Positions 46,668 through 57,200 of a DNA stretch of 64,000 nucleotides are shown in pieces. Under the pieces are notes generated by a model. That model did not search any database. It had not been told where the DNA came from and worked only from the letters and a program-made list of their open reading frames with translations. Made by a program: the position numbers and the translations under genes. The stretch spans positions 20,214,899 to 20,278,898 of the forward strand of contig NC_052394.1 in the NCBI RefSeq assembly GCF_009389715.1, read 5' to 3'. Source of the stretch: Phoenix dactylifera. Lineage: Eukaryota > Streptophyta > Magnoliopsida > Arecales > Arecaceae. How positions within the stretch are numbered: the first letter of the stretch is position 1; each line of letters begins with the position of its first letter.

Positions 46668-49600
46668 TTAAGGCTGCCTGTGAATCAAAACATCCTTCAC
46701 CTCCTCCGGCTGTTTATTGTTGGGATTGAGGATGTTAGCCATCATTCTTCCCCCTTGTCTCTTCCTTGCACCGGCAACACTACCACCACCATCTCCTCCT
46801 CCCTCCCCTGCTACTCTGTCGAGCTGCTGCTGCTGCACCACCATTATCGACACCTTCCGCTCGAAGTGCGCCACCGCAAGCATGTCCCCAATGATCCCCA
46901 GCTCCGGGCACTCGCTCCACTCCGACAACCCGCTAGTCAACGGCGACGACTCCAGCCCCTTCCTCCTCCCCACTATCAACAAGTCATACTTGTTGCTCAT
47001 ATCCCGTACCACAGCCGCCGTCCCCTCACCATCCTCCACCGCCTTCTCCATGTACGTGACCCGCTCGGCGTCGCCGTGGCGGTCGCGGAACTCCTCGATC
47101 ATGCGCTCATCTTGCATCGCTTCCTCGTCAGGCTCCGACGGGGTGTTGTTGGCAGACAAGACGATACGGATGACTGCGAGGTAGATGCTGTCGTTGGCGG
47201 CCATGCGGGAGGCGTAGGCGAGGGCTTCGCGGTCATCGGGGCCGCCGAGGAAGTAGACGGCGACACGCTGGAGGAGGCAGTTGGTGCGGGCGCAGGTGGT
47301 GCCGGCCGGGAGGCTGTGGTCGACGAGGATGGCGACGGAGCAGGGGGCGAAGTCGAGGACGGAGCGGTTGAGGGAGCGGAAAGCATGGTTGGCGGTCTCG
47401 CTCGCGCCGTCCGACTGCTTGTGGAAGGGGAGGAGGATGACGTTGACCTTGCGGTCAAGCGCGAGGGAGCAGACGTCGTTGTACATGGTGGCGTATGGGG
47501 AGATGGCGACAAACGGGTGGACGGAGACGGCGCCGGGTGAGGATTGCTGCTGCTCGAAGTAACGGAAGGCGTTGACAATGTGGTCGGAGGTCGAGGGGTG
47601 GGCGGACGATCGGTGGCTACGCTTGTGGGGGCGGAGGACGGAGGCGGCCTGGCCGACGAGCTCGGAGACGTGGAGGACGGTGAGGGAGATGGGGGAGTCC
47701 TGGGTGGCGTGGGAGGACTCAAGGAGGTCGAGGACGCCGGCGACTTGGTCCTGGTTGTGGATGCAGGCCAGCAGGCGGAGCTCGTGGTTGGGCTTCGCGT
47801 GCTGGATGGTGCGCCGCTTCCGGGAGACGTACCGCACCGACGGGTTGTACAGGAGCCTGATCAGCGGCATGTTCACTGCCGTGATGCACATCACCGACAC
47901 CGTCAAAATCGAGTAGTGCTCCACCGTCAACAACTGCGACCATTTATGCATGCATGTTTTCAGACAAAAGTTAAAATTACATGCAATGCTACTCGAGTCG
48001 AGAAATATTGCATCCGTTCAGAATATTGGATACAACCCTATGACTCACCCGGCGCTTAATACTTGATAGTCATAAGCATCAACAAGAAAATTGCATCTGT
48101 TTGCATCAAGATATTTTAAGGGCAGGGTCTTTGGCTTTAAGTTTTTCCTTTTTATATTAAAGCATCAAGATATTTTAAGAGAATCGTGTTGCCTGAGGGT
48201 GGCGGATCTTAAAAAGTGAATACAAGCTGAGATGATGATACCTCACCTCCCTGTCACCCCAATCATTGATAAGGGAGATTTCGATGATCCCTTTAATGTT
48301 GGACATGAGCCCCACAGTGATGGCATCCCGGAGAGGCATCTTCAAGTAGAGCGAGGCGGCTACGGAGCCCATTAGCTTCCCCACATAGCACAGGATCACC
48401 ACCAGCTCCAGCATCCCCGACGCCTTCAAGCTATTCAACTCGGAGAAGTCCGTCCTGAACCCGGCCAACACCATGAAAGAAGGCAAGAACAACGCCAAGA
48501 AGGAGGAGTCGACCCTCTCCGTCATCGTCGCCCCCACCGGCATCCCCCCCGGCAGCGCTAGCCCCAGTATGAACGGCCCCAGCAACGCCCGGTACCCCAT
48601 CATATCGGTCAGAAGCCCCGATGCCAGCGCGGCCAATAGCAGCCACACAAAGGGCCCCTCGTCGAGCAACTCCCCTGGCGGCGTCCGTTTCGCCACCCAC
48701 TTGGTCGCTGGCCGTGCCACGAAAATGACGAAGAGCAGGAACAGCGCAAGCGCCGCCACGGTGGCCACCGGCCACGCCGGGCTCCGGGACTGCATGGCCA
48801 GCCTGTACGTGGTGGAAGCAGCACCCAGGACCCAGCTTATTATGTCGGTGACGAGCGCGCCTGACATGACTATGCGGCCGAGCTCCGAGTTGAGGAGGCG
48901 GAGCTCGCCGAGGGCGTCGGCAATGACAGGGAAGGACGCGAGGGAGAGGCGGGAGGAGAGGTCGAAGAGGAGCGTGCCATTACCGAGGTCCGGAGGGAAG
49001 TGGGGCTGGAGCGCAGCGATGAATGCGGTCGAGAGGACGAAGGGGAGGACGAAGCCAGCGATGCCGATGATCAGTGCACGCTTGCCGGGCTTCTTGATGA
49101 GGTTGAGGTCGGTTTTGACACCTATGGTGAAGAGAAAGAGCATGAGGCTGAAGAAGGAGATGATGTCCAGGAGGAAGGTGCCGCGCGCCGGGAACAAGGT
49201 CCTCCGAAACTTGGTGCTCCGCCCCATCACAGACCGCCCCAGTAGTATGCCCGTCTGCACCAAGCCATGACAATAATAATCCAAGACTTAGCTAATCATT
49301 CTTGTAATGGACCTTTAATTGTTCATTAGTCATTACTTGGTAGAGGGTTTTTCTCCAGGAACTTGAATTTGTTGTAACATGTCATGGTTGTCTTGTCTGA
49401 ATTGGCATCTCTAGTTATACGAATTAGGCAATTGGATGCTTCATTGTTCATATTCGCAATAAGAGAGAGAGTGTATGAATGGGCATCTCTAATTCGTCGT
49501 ATGAATTGGCATCTCTAATTGTATGCATCAGGCAGTTGGATGCTTCATTGTTCATATTCACAATGAGAGAGAGAGAGAGGGAGAGTGGGGGAGTAGGGTT

Positions 49601-49843
49601 AAGAGGTCATACCACTATTTGTGAGACAACTCGAGGTTGGCCAAGGTGCCCAAGGACATGGTGAGTTGCATTTGACAACAAGAACATTACGATGACCTCC
49701 GACAGCAAGAGGGGGAGCGAGTACAGGAGGGGCCGTTCCCCAAGGAATACTCCTTGGGAGTTGACCCAATTTTTTTCGTAGCATACCGTCCGGAGACGCT
49801 TCACAGATGTCCCATTGGCGACTGGGGACTCGACGAGAGACAT
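46668..49843 (-). CDS. CHX-type cation/H+ antiporter, CHX15-like
   Basis: Three exons on the minus strand: 49843-49613, 49254-48247 and 47933-46668, GT-AG and all phase 0, giving 834 residues. The first about 420 residues form the membrane antiporter domain with roughly ten to twelve spans (for example ISFFSLMLFLFTIGV, ALIIGIAGFVLPFVLSTAFI, LGPFILGLALPGGMPVG). The acidic site motif is ALVTDIISW, where many relatives have a second polar residue before the Asp. The cytosolic half holds family blocks KRRTIQHAKPNHELRLL, SPISLTVLHVSELVG, SDHIVNAFRYFEQ, VILLPFHKQ, LGGPDDREALAYASRMA and SEWSECPELGIIGDMLA. CHX proteins move K+ (or other cations) in exchange for protons in endomembranes or the plasma membrane. 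Position-wise the protein lacks the Gly-Gly usually seen where exon 1 joins exon 2. Confidence 0.92.
49401..49580. repeat. Direct duplication inside CHX intron 1
   Basis: The segment beginning ATTGGCATCTCT and ending in GA repeats occurs at 49401-49472 and again at 49505-49580 (period 104 bp). Both share GGATGCTTCATTGTTCATAT. A partial third copy of the start lies at about 49480. Confidence 0.8.
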
Positions 49844-50034
49844 TGGAATAGGATAGGGGCGCCTACGGGAGGGTCCTTATGCTCGTGCTGGCAATTTAGA
49901 CATGCAAGGAAAAAGGCGAGGAACAGAAGAGACGAGGAAGAAGAGAATGGAAGAGTAATAGCCTCAAACTTTTTTGACATGGATGAAGAGAGAGAGGCTG
50001 GTGAAACTTGCTTCATTTCTTTCCTTGTCGATCG

Positions 50035-50047
50035 TTGACCGTTGACC
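50035..50047. promoter_or_regulatory. Tandem W-boxes upstream of the CHX gene
   Basis: TTGACC at 50035-50040 and again at 50042-50047 lie about 195 bp upstream of the CHX start codon (gene on the minus strand). Paired W-boxes are typical WRKY targets. Confidence 0.5.
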
Positions 50048-51542
50048 AATAACGTTGTGGCCGTATTTAGGGCAGTCCTTTGATTGTTCCGATGGAGGTA
50101 AAGCCAGACACTTGTCACTCCCTCCCTCCCTCCCTTTTTTTTAAGACTGTTTTTAAGTTTTTTTTGCTAAAAACGGAAGTATCATACATAACGTGTACGG
50201 ATACAACCAAAACAATTAAAAAGCAAAACATCACGAAGGGCCCTAGGCAACTTTGTCTCTCTCATCCATAGGTGGTCCCCTGAGTGGTTGGACTGTTTTC
50301 AAGTTTCATCTAGCCAAATGGGTAACTAAAGTGGAAATTTTCTATTCTAGGGACTAATTAAAGTTCTCATTGAGCGAATTACATTTTTAGCTTGCTACCC
50401 AATGAAACCAACTGATGTCAATTACAAAATTATACCTAATGATTCCCCTAAAAACATGGATCACCTCTATTTCATGGTGAATTTTTTGATTTATGTTATG
50501 GAACCTATATGTAAGACCATATAATTCTCTTTGGTGTATGATGTGAATTCAAACACGTTCATAGTTGCATCCAGAAAAATGATCGTTGGGCAAAAAATAA
50601 ATCAGTTTTTCCATCTATTGTGTTTTGCTTTCGCCACATACTGATCCATAAAATATGACATCATATGTATGTATATGCACTGAATACCCACTTTTTTTGC
50701 TAGATCTAAATATGTTAATCTGACTGCATGACATGAACCATATATTATACCCTCTTATATAGATCCTCTCATAAATGGATCCTAAAAAGACTACATGAAC
50801 TTGAATATTTGGTTGAGAGAAGTGAGACAAACAGTTGCTGCTAAAATTCAATCTAGAAGGTCGCTGACGGATCCATATAAGAGAAAAAAAAATCCGATCT
50901 ACACTAAACAATCTGTATACAGGGAATGAAGAAGAGCCCGAAGGTCGTCAGAGTTGATCCGGTCAAAGGCACTTTGATACTTAAGTCAAACAAGGCTATG
51001 GGGCATAGCAAAAAAGTAGAAAGAAAAAATCTAGAATAAAGTAGAGAAAGAGTAGAAAGTATCTATATATTTTATGTGCCTGGTACCTTGAGCTTTCTTT
51101 TTTAAAGAAAGAGTTCTTGCCTCATCTGAGTTGGACTCTAAAGCCGAAAGTTAGGAGGAGAGCCTTTTCTTATCTAAATCAGTTCAAGAATCTAAATCCA
51201 ATTAAAATAGGTCTCTGCTGATCCTACATATTAGTTCATAATTGGATGATAGATTTAGGTCACATCACAAACCATGCAAATTTTGCCTACAAGAATGCAT
51301 GCACGTGAATTTCGCCTTTTCCATATATTTTGTATCTAGGCCATGTTGAATTTTATTACAAATTTGGGATCAGAAGCTTGCATGCTGCCAATATCGTTGA
51401 TCCAGGCCAGTCAAAATTGCAAGGTGCAGTCACCAGCATGTGAATCAGAATTTGCGAACTTTGACACGGGTCATGGCTTGTGGACGGACCCAACTCCTGG
51501 CAACATTCGCGGATACGTGGCCCCATTCTGCTCATAATTCAT
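50048..51542. other. Intergenic between divergent CHX and PPR genes
   Basis: This is AT-rich with a CTCCCTCC tract near 50117-50133. It probably contains the distal promoters of both genes. No gene is seen. Confidence 0.5.
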
Positions 51543-51754
51543 CGAATTTGGATTGTGTTCTTCACGCAAAAGAAGGATTCCCCTTCCTTCATGCGAATCC
51601 ACCATTGGATCGCGCAATATCCGTTTTGAAATTTCTACGAGCCGATGAAAGAAGAAGTTCGAAGTGCTTTGATAGCTGTGCGGGGCATCATCCAACGTTT
51701 GACGTCGTGAAAGAAGAAAAATCATTCTTTGGCGCGAAAGATATAACCCGAACC
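51543..51754. mobile_element. Foldback MITE, copy 2
   Basis: This is related along its length to the element at 828-1040 (212 versus 213 bp). The right arm AATCATTCTTTGGCGCGAAAG followed by ATATAACCCGAA matches that copy closely, and the left arm GGATTGTGTTCTTCACGC is more diverged. The shared interior includes GGATYGYGCAATAT and the CATCCAACG block. It ends 119 bp before the PPR start codon, so it may lie in the PPR promoter or 5' UTR. Confidence 0.65.
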
Positions 51755-51873
51755 ATTACATCATGAGTTAACCACAGTACGTACCGATCAAATCTCAGCC
51801 GTCGATCTCTCCTTCCCTCCCCTTCCCCCCGCCTTCCAAAACCCCATTCCGCGTCTCTCCCCCACGACGCACC

Positions 51874-54285
51874 ATGAGACCACCTCCTCCCGTCCCAAGA
51901 AAACCCTGCCGGCCCTTGTCCTGCTCCAGCGCCTTGTCCAGCTCCAGCTCCGCCGCACCGGGGCCACACCACCCCACTCAGCCGCCTGGCGCCGCTGCCT
52001 CCGCCGACGACGACATCCCCCTCCTCCGCCGCAACCTCGCCCTCCTCCTCTCCCGCCCCTTCCTCGACGCCACCCTCTGCCGGGAGACCCTCGCCCGCCT
52101 CTCCCCTTGCCGCCTTGACAGCCTCCTCCTCGATCTCCGTCCGGCGATCAAGCCCCGCCCCGCCCTCCGCTTCTTCTCCTTCGCCTCCGACCGCTGCGGC
52201 TTCCGCTTCACTTCCCGATCCTACTCCCTCCTCGTCCACGCGCTCCTTCGCTCCAACCTCGTCGCCGCCGCCCGCCTCCTCCTCATCCGCCTCATCGGCA
52301 GCGGCGCCGGCAGCAACCTACCCCTTCTCCTCGACGACCCCAGCCACCGGTTCGCCGAGGTCGTTCGCGCCGTCGCCGACACCATTTCAGCGGATGAGCC
52401 ATCCTCTGGTGCGCTTGATACCCTGGTCCACGTTTGCTGCACCCAGTTCCGATCCGACGTCCCGAAGCTCGCCGTCGTGGCATTCAAGATCCTTGTCGAG
52501 CGAGGGCTTTGCCCGTCTCTCAAGACCTGCAATTTCCTTCTGGCCTCGTTAGCTAGGAGCAGTGATTGCAAGAATGCGTGCACGGTGTTTGAGGGAATGC
52601 GACAGTTTGTTTTCCCAGACGCTTACTCGTATACTCCTCTCATTGACGTCCTCTGCAAGAACCACGAGGTCGAGAAGGCGATCAAATTGTTCTCGGATAT
52701 GGAAAGCTCGGGAGTTTGTCCTACAGTCGTTACTTACAATGTGCTGATCGATGGGCTCTGCAAGAAGAGGATGTTGGATGAGGCATTTAGGTTCAAGGAG
52801 AAGATGATGAGGAGCTCGGTGAATCCGAGCGTTATCACATTCAATATTCTCATCAATGGCTTGGTTAAATCCAATAGGTTTGGAGATGTGGAGTGTATCC
52901 TAAAGGAGATGGAAGAGATAGGTATTGCGCCAAATGAGTTTATTTATAATACTCTTATTGATGGGCATTGTAGGATGGGGCATTGTTCAGAGGCTTTGAG
53001 GTTAAAAAATGAGATGGTTGTGAAAGGATTGCAGCCAAATTCAGTTACTTATAATGTGCTTGTACATGGCTTGTGCATGGCAGGGGACATGGAGCAGGCT
53101 GTGTATCTCTTAGATGAGATGCTATCAAATGGAATGGAAATAAATGTTGGGCTATTTAATTCAATTATTTTCTACCTTGTTACAAATGAACTGAGATTGG
53201 ACTCTGCCGTGAGGTTCTTGAGGGAGATGTTGTTGAGGAATTTAAGACCAAATGATTCTCTAATGACGTCGATGGTTAAGGAGCTATGTGAGAACGGGAA
53301 GCATCGTGAGGCAATTGATATTTGGTTAAAAATGCTAGAGAAGGGTTTTGGTGTGAACACCATGACTTCGAATGCTTTGATTCATGGGCTATGTGTGTCC
53401 GGAAACATGAAAGAGGCAGTTGGGCTTCTTAGGGCAATGCTTGAGAGGGGATTGGCTTTGGATAGGGTGACATACAATACTCTGATTTCAGGATGTTGTC
53501 AAGAAGGGAAAATGGATGAAGGGTTTAAGCTTTGGGAGGACATGACTAAAAGAGGGTTTAAGCCTGATATTATTACCTATAATACATTAATACACGGATT
53601 ATGCAATTTGAGTAGGATGAAAGAGGCCATTGGGCTTCTGGATAAGCTTAAGAATGAGGGTTTGGTTCCGGATCTTTTCACATTTAGTACAATGGTAGAT
53701 GGTTATTGCAAGGCTAAGGAAGTCCATAAAGCCAAAGTCTATTTGGACGAGTTGGTTAGTTGGGGTTTAGAACCAAACAGTGTCATCTATAATTCACTTA
53801 TTGGTGGTTACTGTAGGGATGGTAAAATTTCAGAGGCTTTAAATCTTCTTGATGAAATGAAAAATAAAGGAATCGCACCAACTTCTGTGACTTACTCCAC
53901 CATTATGCATGGTATGTGCAATGTTGGTTGTGTGGAAGAGGCTAAGAACATGATTTTGAAAATGAAAGAGGATGGTTTGGCATTGAATGTTGTAACCTAT
54001 ACTACACTTATTGGTGGGTATTGTAGAATAGGTCAAATGGATGAAGCATGCAAAGTGCTCGAGGAAATGAGTGCTAGTGGGTTAGCCCCGAATAAGGTTA
54101 CTTACACTGTCCTGATGCGTGGGTACTGTGAAATGGCAAACTATGATGCAGCAGCTAAACTTCTAGATGAAATGCTGGATAATGGTATTGATCCAGATGC
54201 TGTCACTTATAACACATTAATGTCTGGTTTCTCGAAGGAAGGTAGAATGGAGAAGACTTTTAAGATACCTGATTGTATGACTTGA
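51874..54285 (+). CDS. P-type pentatricopeptide repeat protein, At4g19440-like
   Basis: An intronless gene of 803 residues. The N-terminus is rich in Arg, Ser, Pro and Ala without acidic residues for about 44 positions, as expected of an organelle transit peptide. About seventeen 35-residue PPR motifs follow from residue 215 or so (pattern VTYNTLIHGLC ... AIGLLDKLKNEGLVPD). P-type PPR proteins bind RNA in plastids or mitochondria and aid processing, stability or translation. The target is not predictable here without the repeat code. The codon usage of the first 200 residues is very GC-rich and then falls sharply; such a 5' to 3' GC gradient is common in monocot genes. The frame ends after a sixteenth full motif with a short tail. 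The At4g19440 match rests on overall resemblance. Confidence 0.93.
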   Translation: MRPPPPVPRKPCRPLSCSSALSSSSSAAPGPHHPTQPPGAAASADDDIPLLRRNLALLLSRPFLDATLCRETLARLSPCRLDSLLLDLRPAIKPRPALRFFSFASDRCGFRFTSRSYSLLVHALLRSNLVAAARLLLIRLIGSGAGSNLPLLLDDPSHRFAEVVRAVADTISADEPSSGALDTLVHVCCTQFRSDVPKLAVVAFKILVERGLCPSLKTCNFLLASLARSSDCKNACTVFEGMRQFVFPDAYSYTPLIDVLCKNHEVEKAIKLFSDMESSGVCPTVVTYNVLIDGLCKKRMLDEAFRFKEKMMRSSVNPSVITFNILINGLVKSNRFGDVECILKEMEEIGIAPNEFIYNTLIDGHCRMGHCSEALRLKNEMVVKGLQPNSVTYNVLVHGLCMAGDMEQAVYLLDEMLSNGMEINVGLFNSIIFYLVTNELRLDSAVRFLREMLLRNLRPNDSLMTSMVKELCENGKHREAIDIWLKMLEKGFGVNTMTSNALIHGLCVSGNMKEAVGLLRAMLERGLALDRVTYNTLISGCCQEGKMDEGFKLWEDMTKRGFKPDIITYNTLIHGLCNLSRMKEAIGLLDKLKNEGLVPDLFTFSTMVDGYCKAKEVHKAKVYLDELVSWGLEPNSVIYNSLIGGYCRDGKISEALNLLDEMKNKGIAPTSVTYSTIMHGMCNVGCVEEAKNMILKMKEDGLALNVVTYTTLIGGYCRIGQMDEACKVLEEMSASGLAPNKVTYTVLMRGYCEMANYDAAAKLLDEMLDNGIDPDAVTYNTLMSGFSKEGRMEKTFKIPDCMT

Positions 54286-57200
54286 AAAGGTGTGGTGTTG
54301 GATGAGGTTTCTTAAACTACTTAACTATTACTGGATGCCAAAAGGAAGCTGCTTCCATATCCAAAGGAAGCATTATCAAGCAGGGAATTGGGCCTTAGCA
54401 TGTCAAGCTCGCTTCATGGGCAACCGAACCTGAACAACTACTTTCAAAAGAAATTATATGCATCTAAGGCATGTGTTAACATGCGGTGGAGAGTTTCCCT
54501 GGGACTGCAATCCTAAGGCAAACTTGTGCTTATATTCACCAGCCATGAGCACTGAGCACTAATTCCATTTTGGAGATGGCACTCTTGAAGGTTGAGATGG
54601 TTGGCATTCATGAAGGTAGAGATGGTTGACATTCATATCTGGCTGATGATCATAGGCTGACGGGTTCTAATCTTGCCAACTGTGCTTTTTGTAGTTTGTG
54701 GTTTTATGTCACTACATTAGACGGTATACATGCATTTGATCATATTAATATAATCTCATACTGTACTCATCTTTCTTTCTAAGCATAGCTGTTTCATTCA
54801 TGCTTTTCCATGTGATCTACCTTTATGCAGGCAGCTTATTGGAGAAACATGCAAAGGTACTCATTGCACATACTAAAAAACATAGCACATATTAGGTATC
54901 AAACTTGTCTCAATTTAGATGAATCCTTGTCCTAATATATTTTTTCAAGTTGTATTCCTATTTAATCTGCATATTTCCATGCCCACCCTATTGGTTTTGG
55001 GAGTAGAATACATGGCTAGTTGTTTTGCAACTGGGCAATATTCCTATTGTATGTGAGACTTGTGGATTTCCTGAAGTTGTATGAAAACCAATGCCTCTTT
55101 TCCTTGTTTTCTTTTTTATAATGATATTTCCTTTTCATTATCCAATTTTATGAATTTTGCATCTAATTCTTGCATTGGAAAGATTATATTAAAGATTGGG
55201 GTTTTGACCAATTCATTCTAATTGATTCGCAAACTTCTTCATAGTCCTGATATCACAAGATCGATTCCAACCTATCTTCCACAAGACTGTAAAATTAGGG
55301 CTGTTGGTTGGAACCAGCAGAATCTTAATCCAGTTGATTATGAAGTATGACTTAAATTCAACTTGTTATTGACCTTTATCTTCGATGTATTGATTCTTTT
55401 TGTCCGAAAAAAAAAATTGAAGCTTGGGCCCTCTACCTCACCAAGTTGCACGGTTCATATTTTTATTAAAATTGGAAATGCAATATGTTTCAAACCTAAG
55501 AATTTGTATAGAAACCATCTTAAGGGAAAAAAAAGATGTAGCTATATGTACTGACTTAAATTTATAACACAGTCAAATATCCACTGAAGACTACCATATT
55601 GTGGCAGGAAATAGTTAAGGACTTCACGAAGACATGTTGGTTCTCTTCCCATGTTAGAAAAGCAGGTACACACACATGAACCAACCTCCATCATATACTA
55701 TACAGTGTCTACTTATCATGCAAGTGATCCATATCTTTTCCATCCATAATTAGGAAAACAGGTGATAAATTTGCATCACCTTTGTTCACATCAATATCAT
55801 CACCTTTGTTTTACTGACCAGTTATTGGTAATCAGACACATTCTACTTAGCCATATTATAATCGACAGAAACCATTATAACTTCAACACAATAAGTGTTC
55901 GTGTTATTATTTTAATAAGATGCAGAAAAATGAATCAGTTTTTACCAGAGTGATTAATGTGACTTTTCATTATCTTCCATGTGTCATTCCCAAGAAATTT
56001 TCAAGATAAATAGAAGTCTTATCAAAATTTTAATCATGCGATTTTTTCTGCGATGTGTCTGACATTAGTATCTCTTGTAAAAATTAAATTTAAAATTGAT
56101 TATCTGCAGGATATCGTTCAAGCTTAGGATTTCAATTTTGAACTCAAAGGAACCATCAGCCAAGCATCATCATCAATGTCAAAATGAGGTGTGTTCCTTT
56201 GTTATTTCATTTTATTATTTTTTTATGAAGTTACAATATGTTTGTGCTTGATTGCATGTACATGCAGCTGGTGTTCTTTCGGGGCATTTATTAGGGCAGT
56301 AAAAAAAAATCACGGTTTCACAGCTTTATAGAGATATTTCTTATGTGGTGTTATGTTGCAATTTAACTGGGAGAAAGTTTGATGGCTAGTGCTGGACGAG
56401 CAATCTAACTGAGGCCCATGATACAAACGTCAAGTGTCTAGAGGAACCTGGTCTAGAGAACTTTGGACAATTTGACACCAGGACATCTCTGTACCTTATA
56501 GATGTGCTTATGAGCATACTTATGAATATAGTGGATAATCAATTGTACGAATGCTCATATATCATAAAATTAATAAAGCCTTCACAAAATTGTTATGTTA
56601 GACTTGATTTTTGATTAGAATTGCCAAAAGTTGATGCGTAGTGGTTGTGACATAATAATTTACCAATTTTAAGTATCAAGTAATGTAAGTGTCCATTCAG
56701 TTGTCCAAAAATTGGGAGCGTGGATGCAAGACATAAAGGATATTTGCATTCAAAAATGAAAACTGCATTCTTCTGTCTTCGTTAAGATTTCTCACTTGGA
56801 GCATTTGGATCTAAAAGAAACTGAAGAAATTAGAGTTTACTTGTCTCAAGGTTTTAGTAAATATATAGTTTTAGAAAAAGACTGGAGGGCGTAGATATAG
56901 CCTTTTGTCTCTCCAAGCAGTACATTATGTTCCTCGAGAATATTATATATGGATTACTTGAATCCATCTAGCTGGCAATAATTAAGTTAAATTATCCAAG
57001 TATGATTGCAATAATACATCAGCCATTTACCATCACCTCTCAGATTTAGAACAAGATACTATATGGTTAGGATGATGTTGAATCATCTGTGGTGCTTCAA
57101 AAGTGGCTATCTGCCATCTGCGGTAATGCAAGGCTTATTTTAAGATGATATTATTCTGCCACAAAAAACCATTTCTCTCTGCATTGAGAGTGGTTCTAAT

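Noticed and set aside
46680-47540. Long plus-strand open frame of 286 codons opposite CHX exon 3
   Set aside because: It is the shadow of GC-rich codons in the CHX coding strand. It has low-complexity Gly, Val, Asp and Glu content and no family motif.
48473-49270. Plus-strand open frame of 265 codons opposite CHX exon 2
   Set aside because: It is antisense to a well-supported membrane exon and shows no recognisable protein features.
51688-52239. Minus-strand open frame rich in Glu, Gly and Ala at the PPR start
   Set aside because: It is the complement of the GC-rich PPR transit peptide region and also runs through the MITE.
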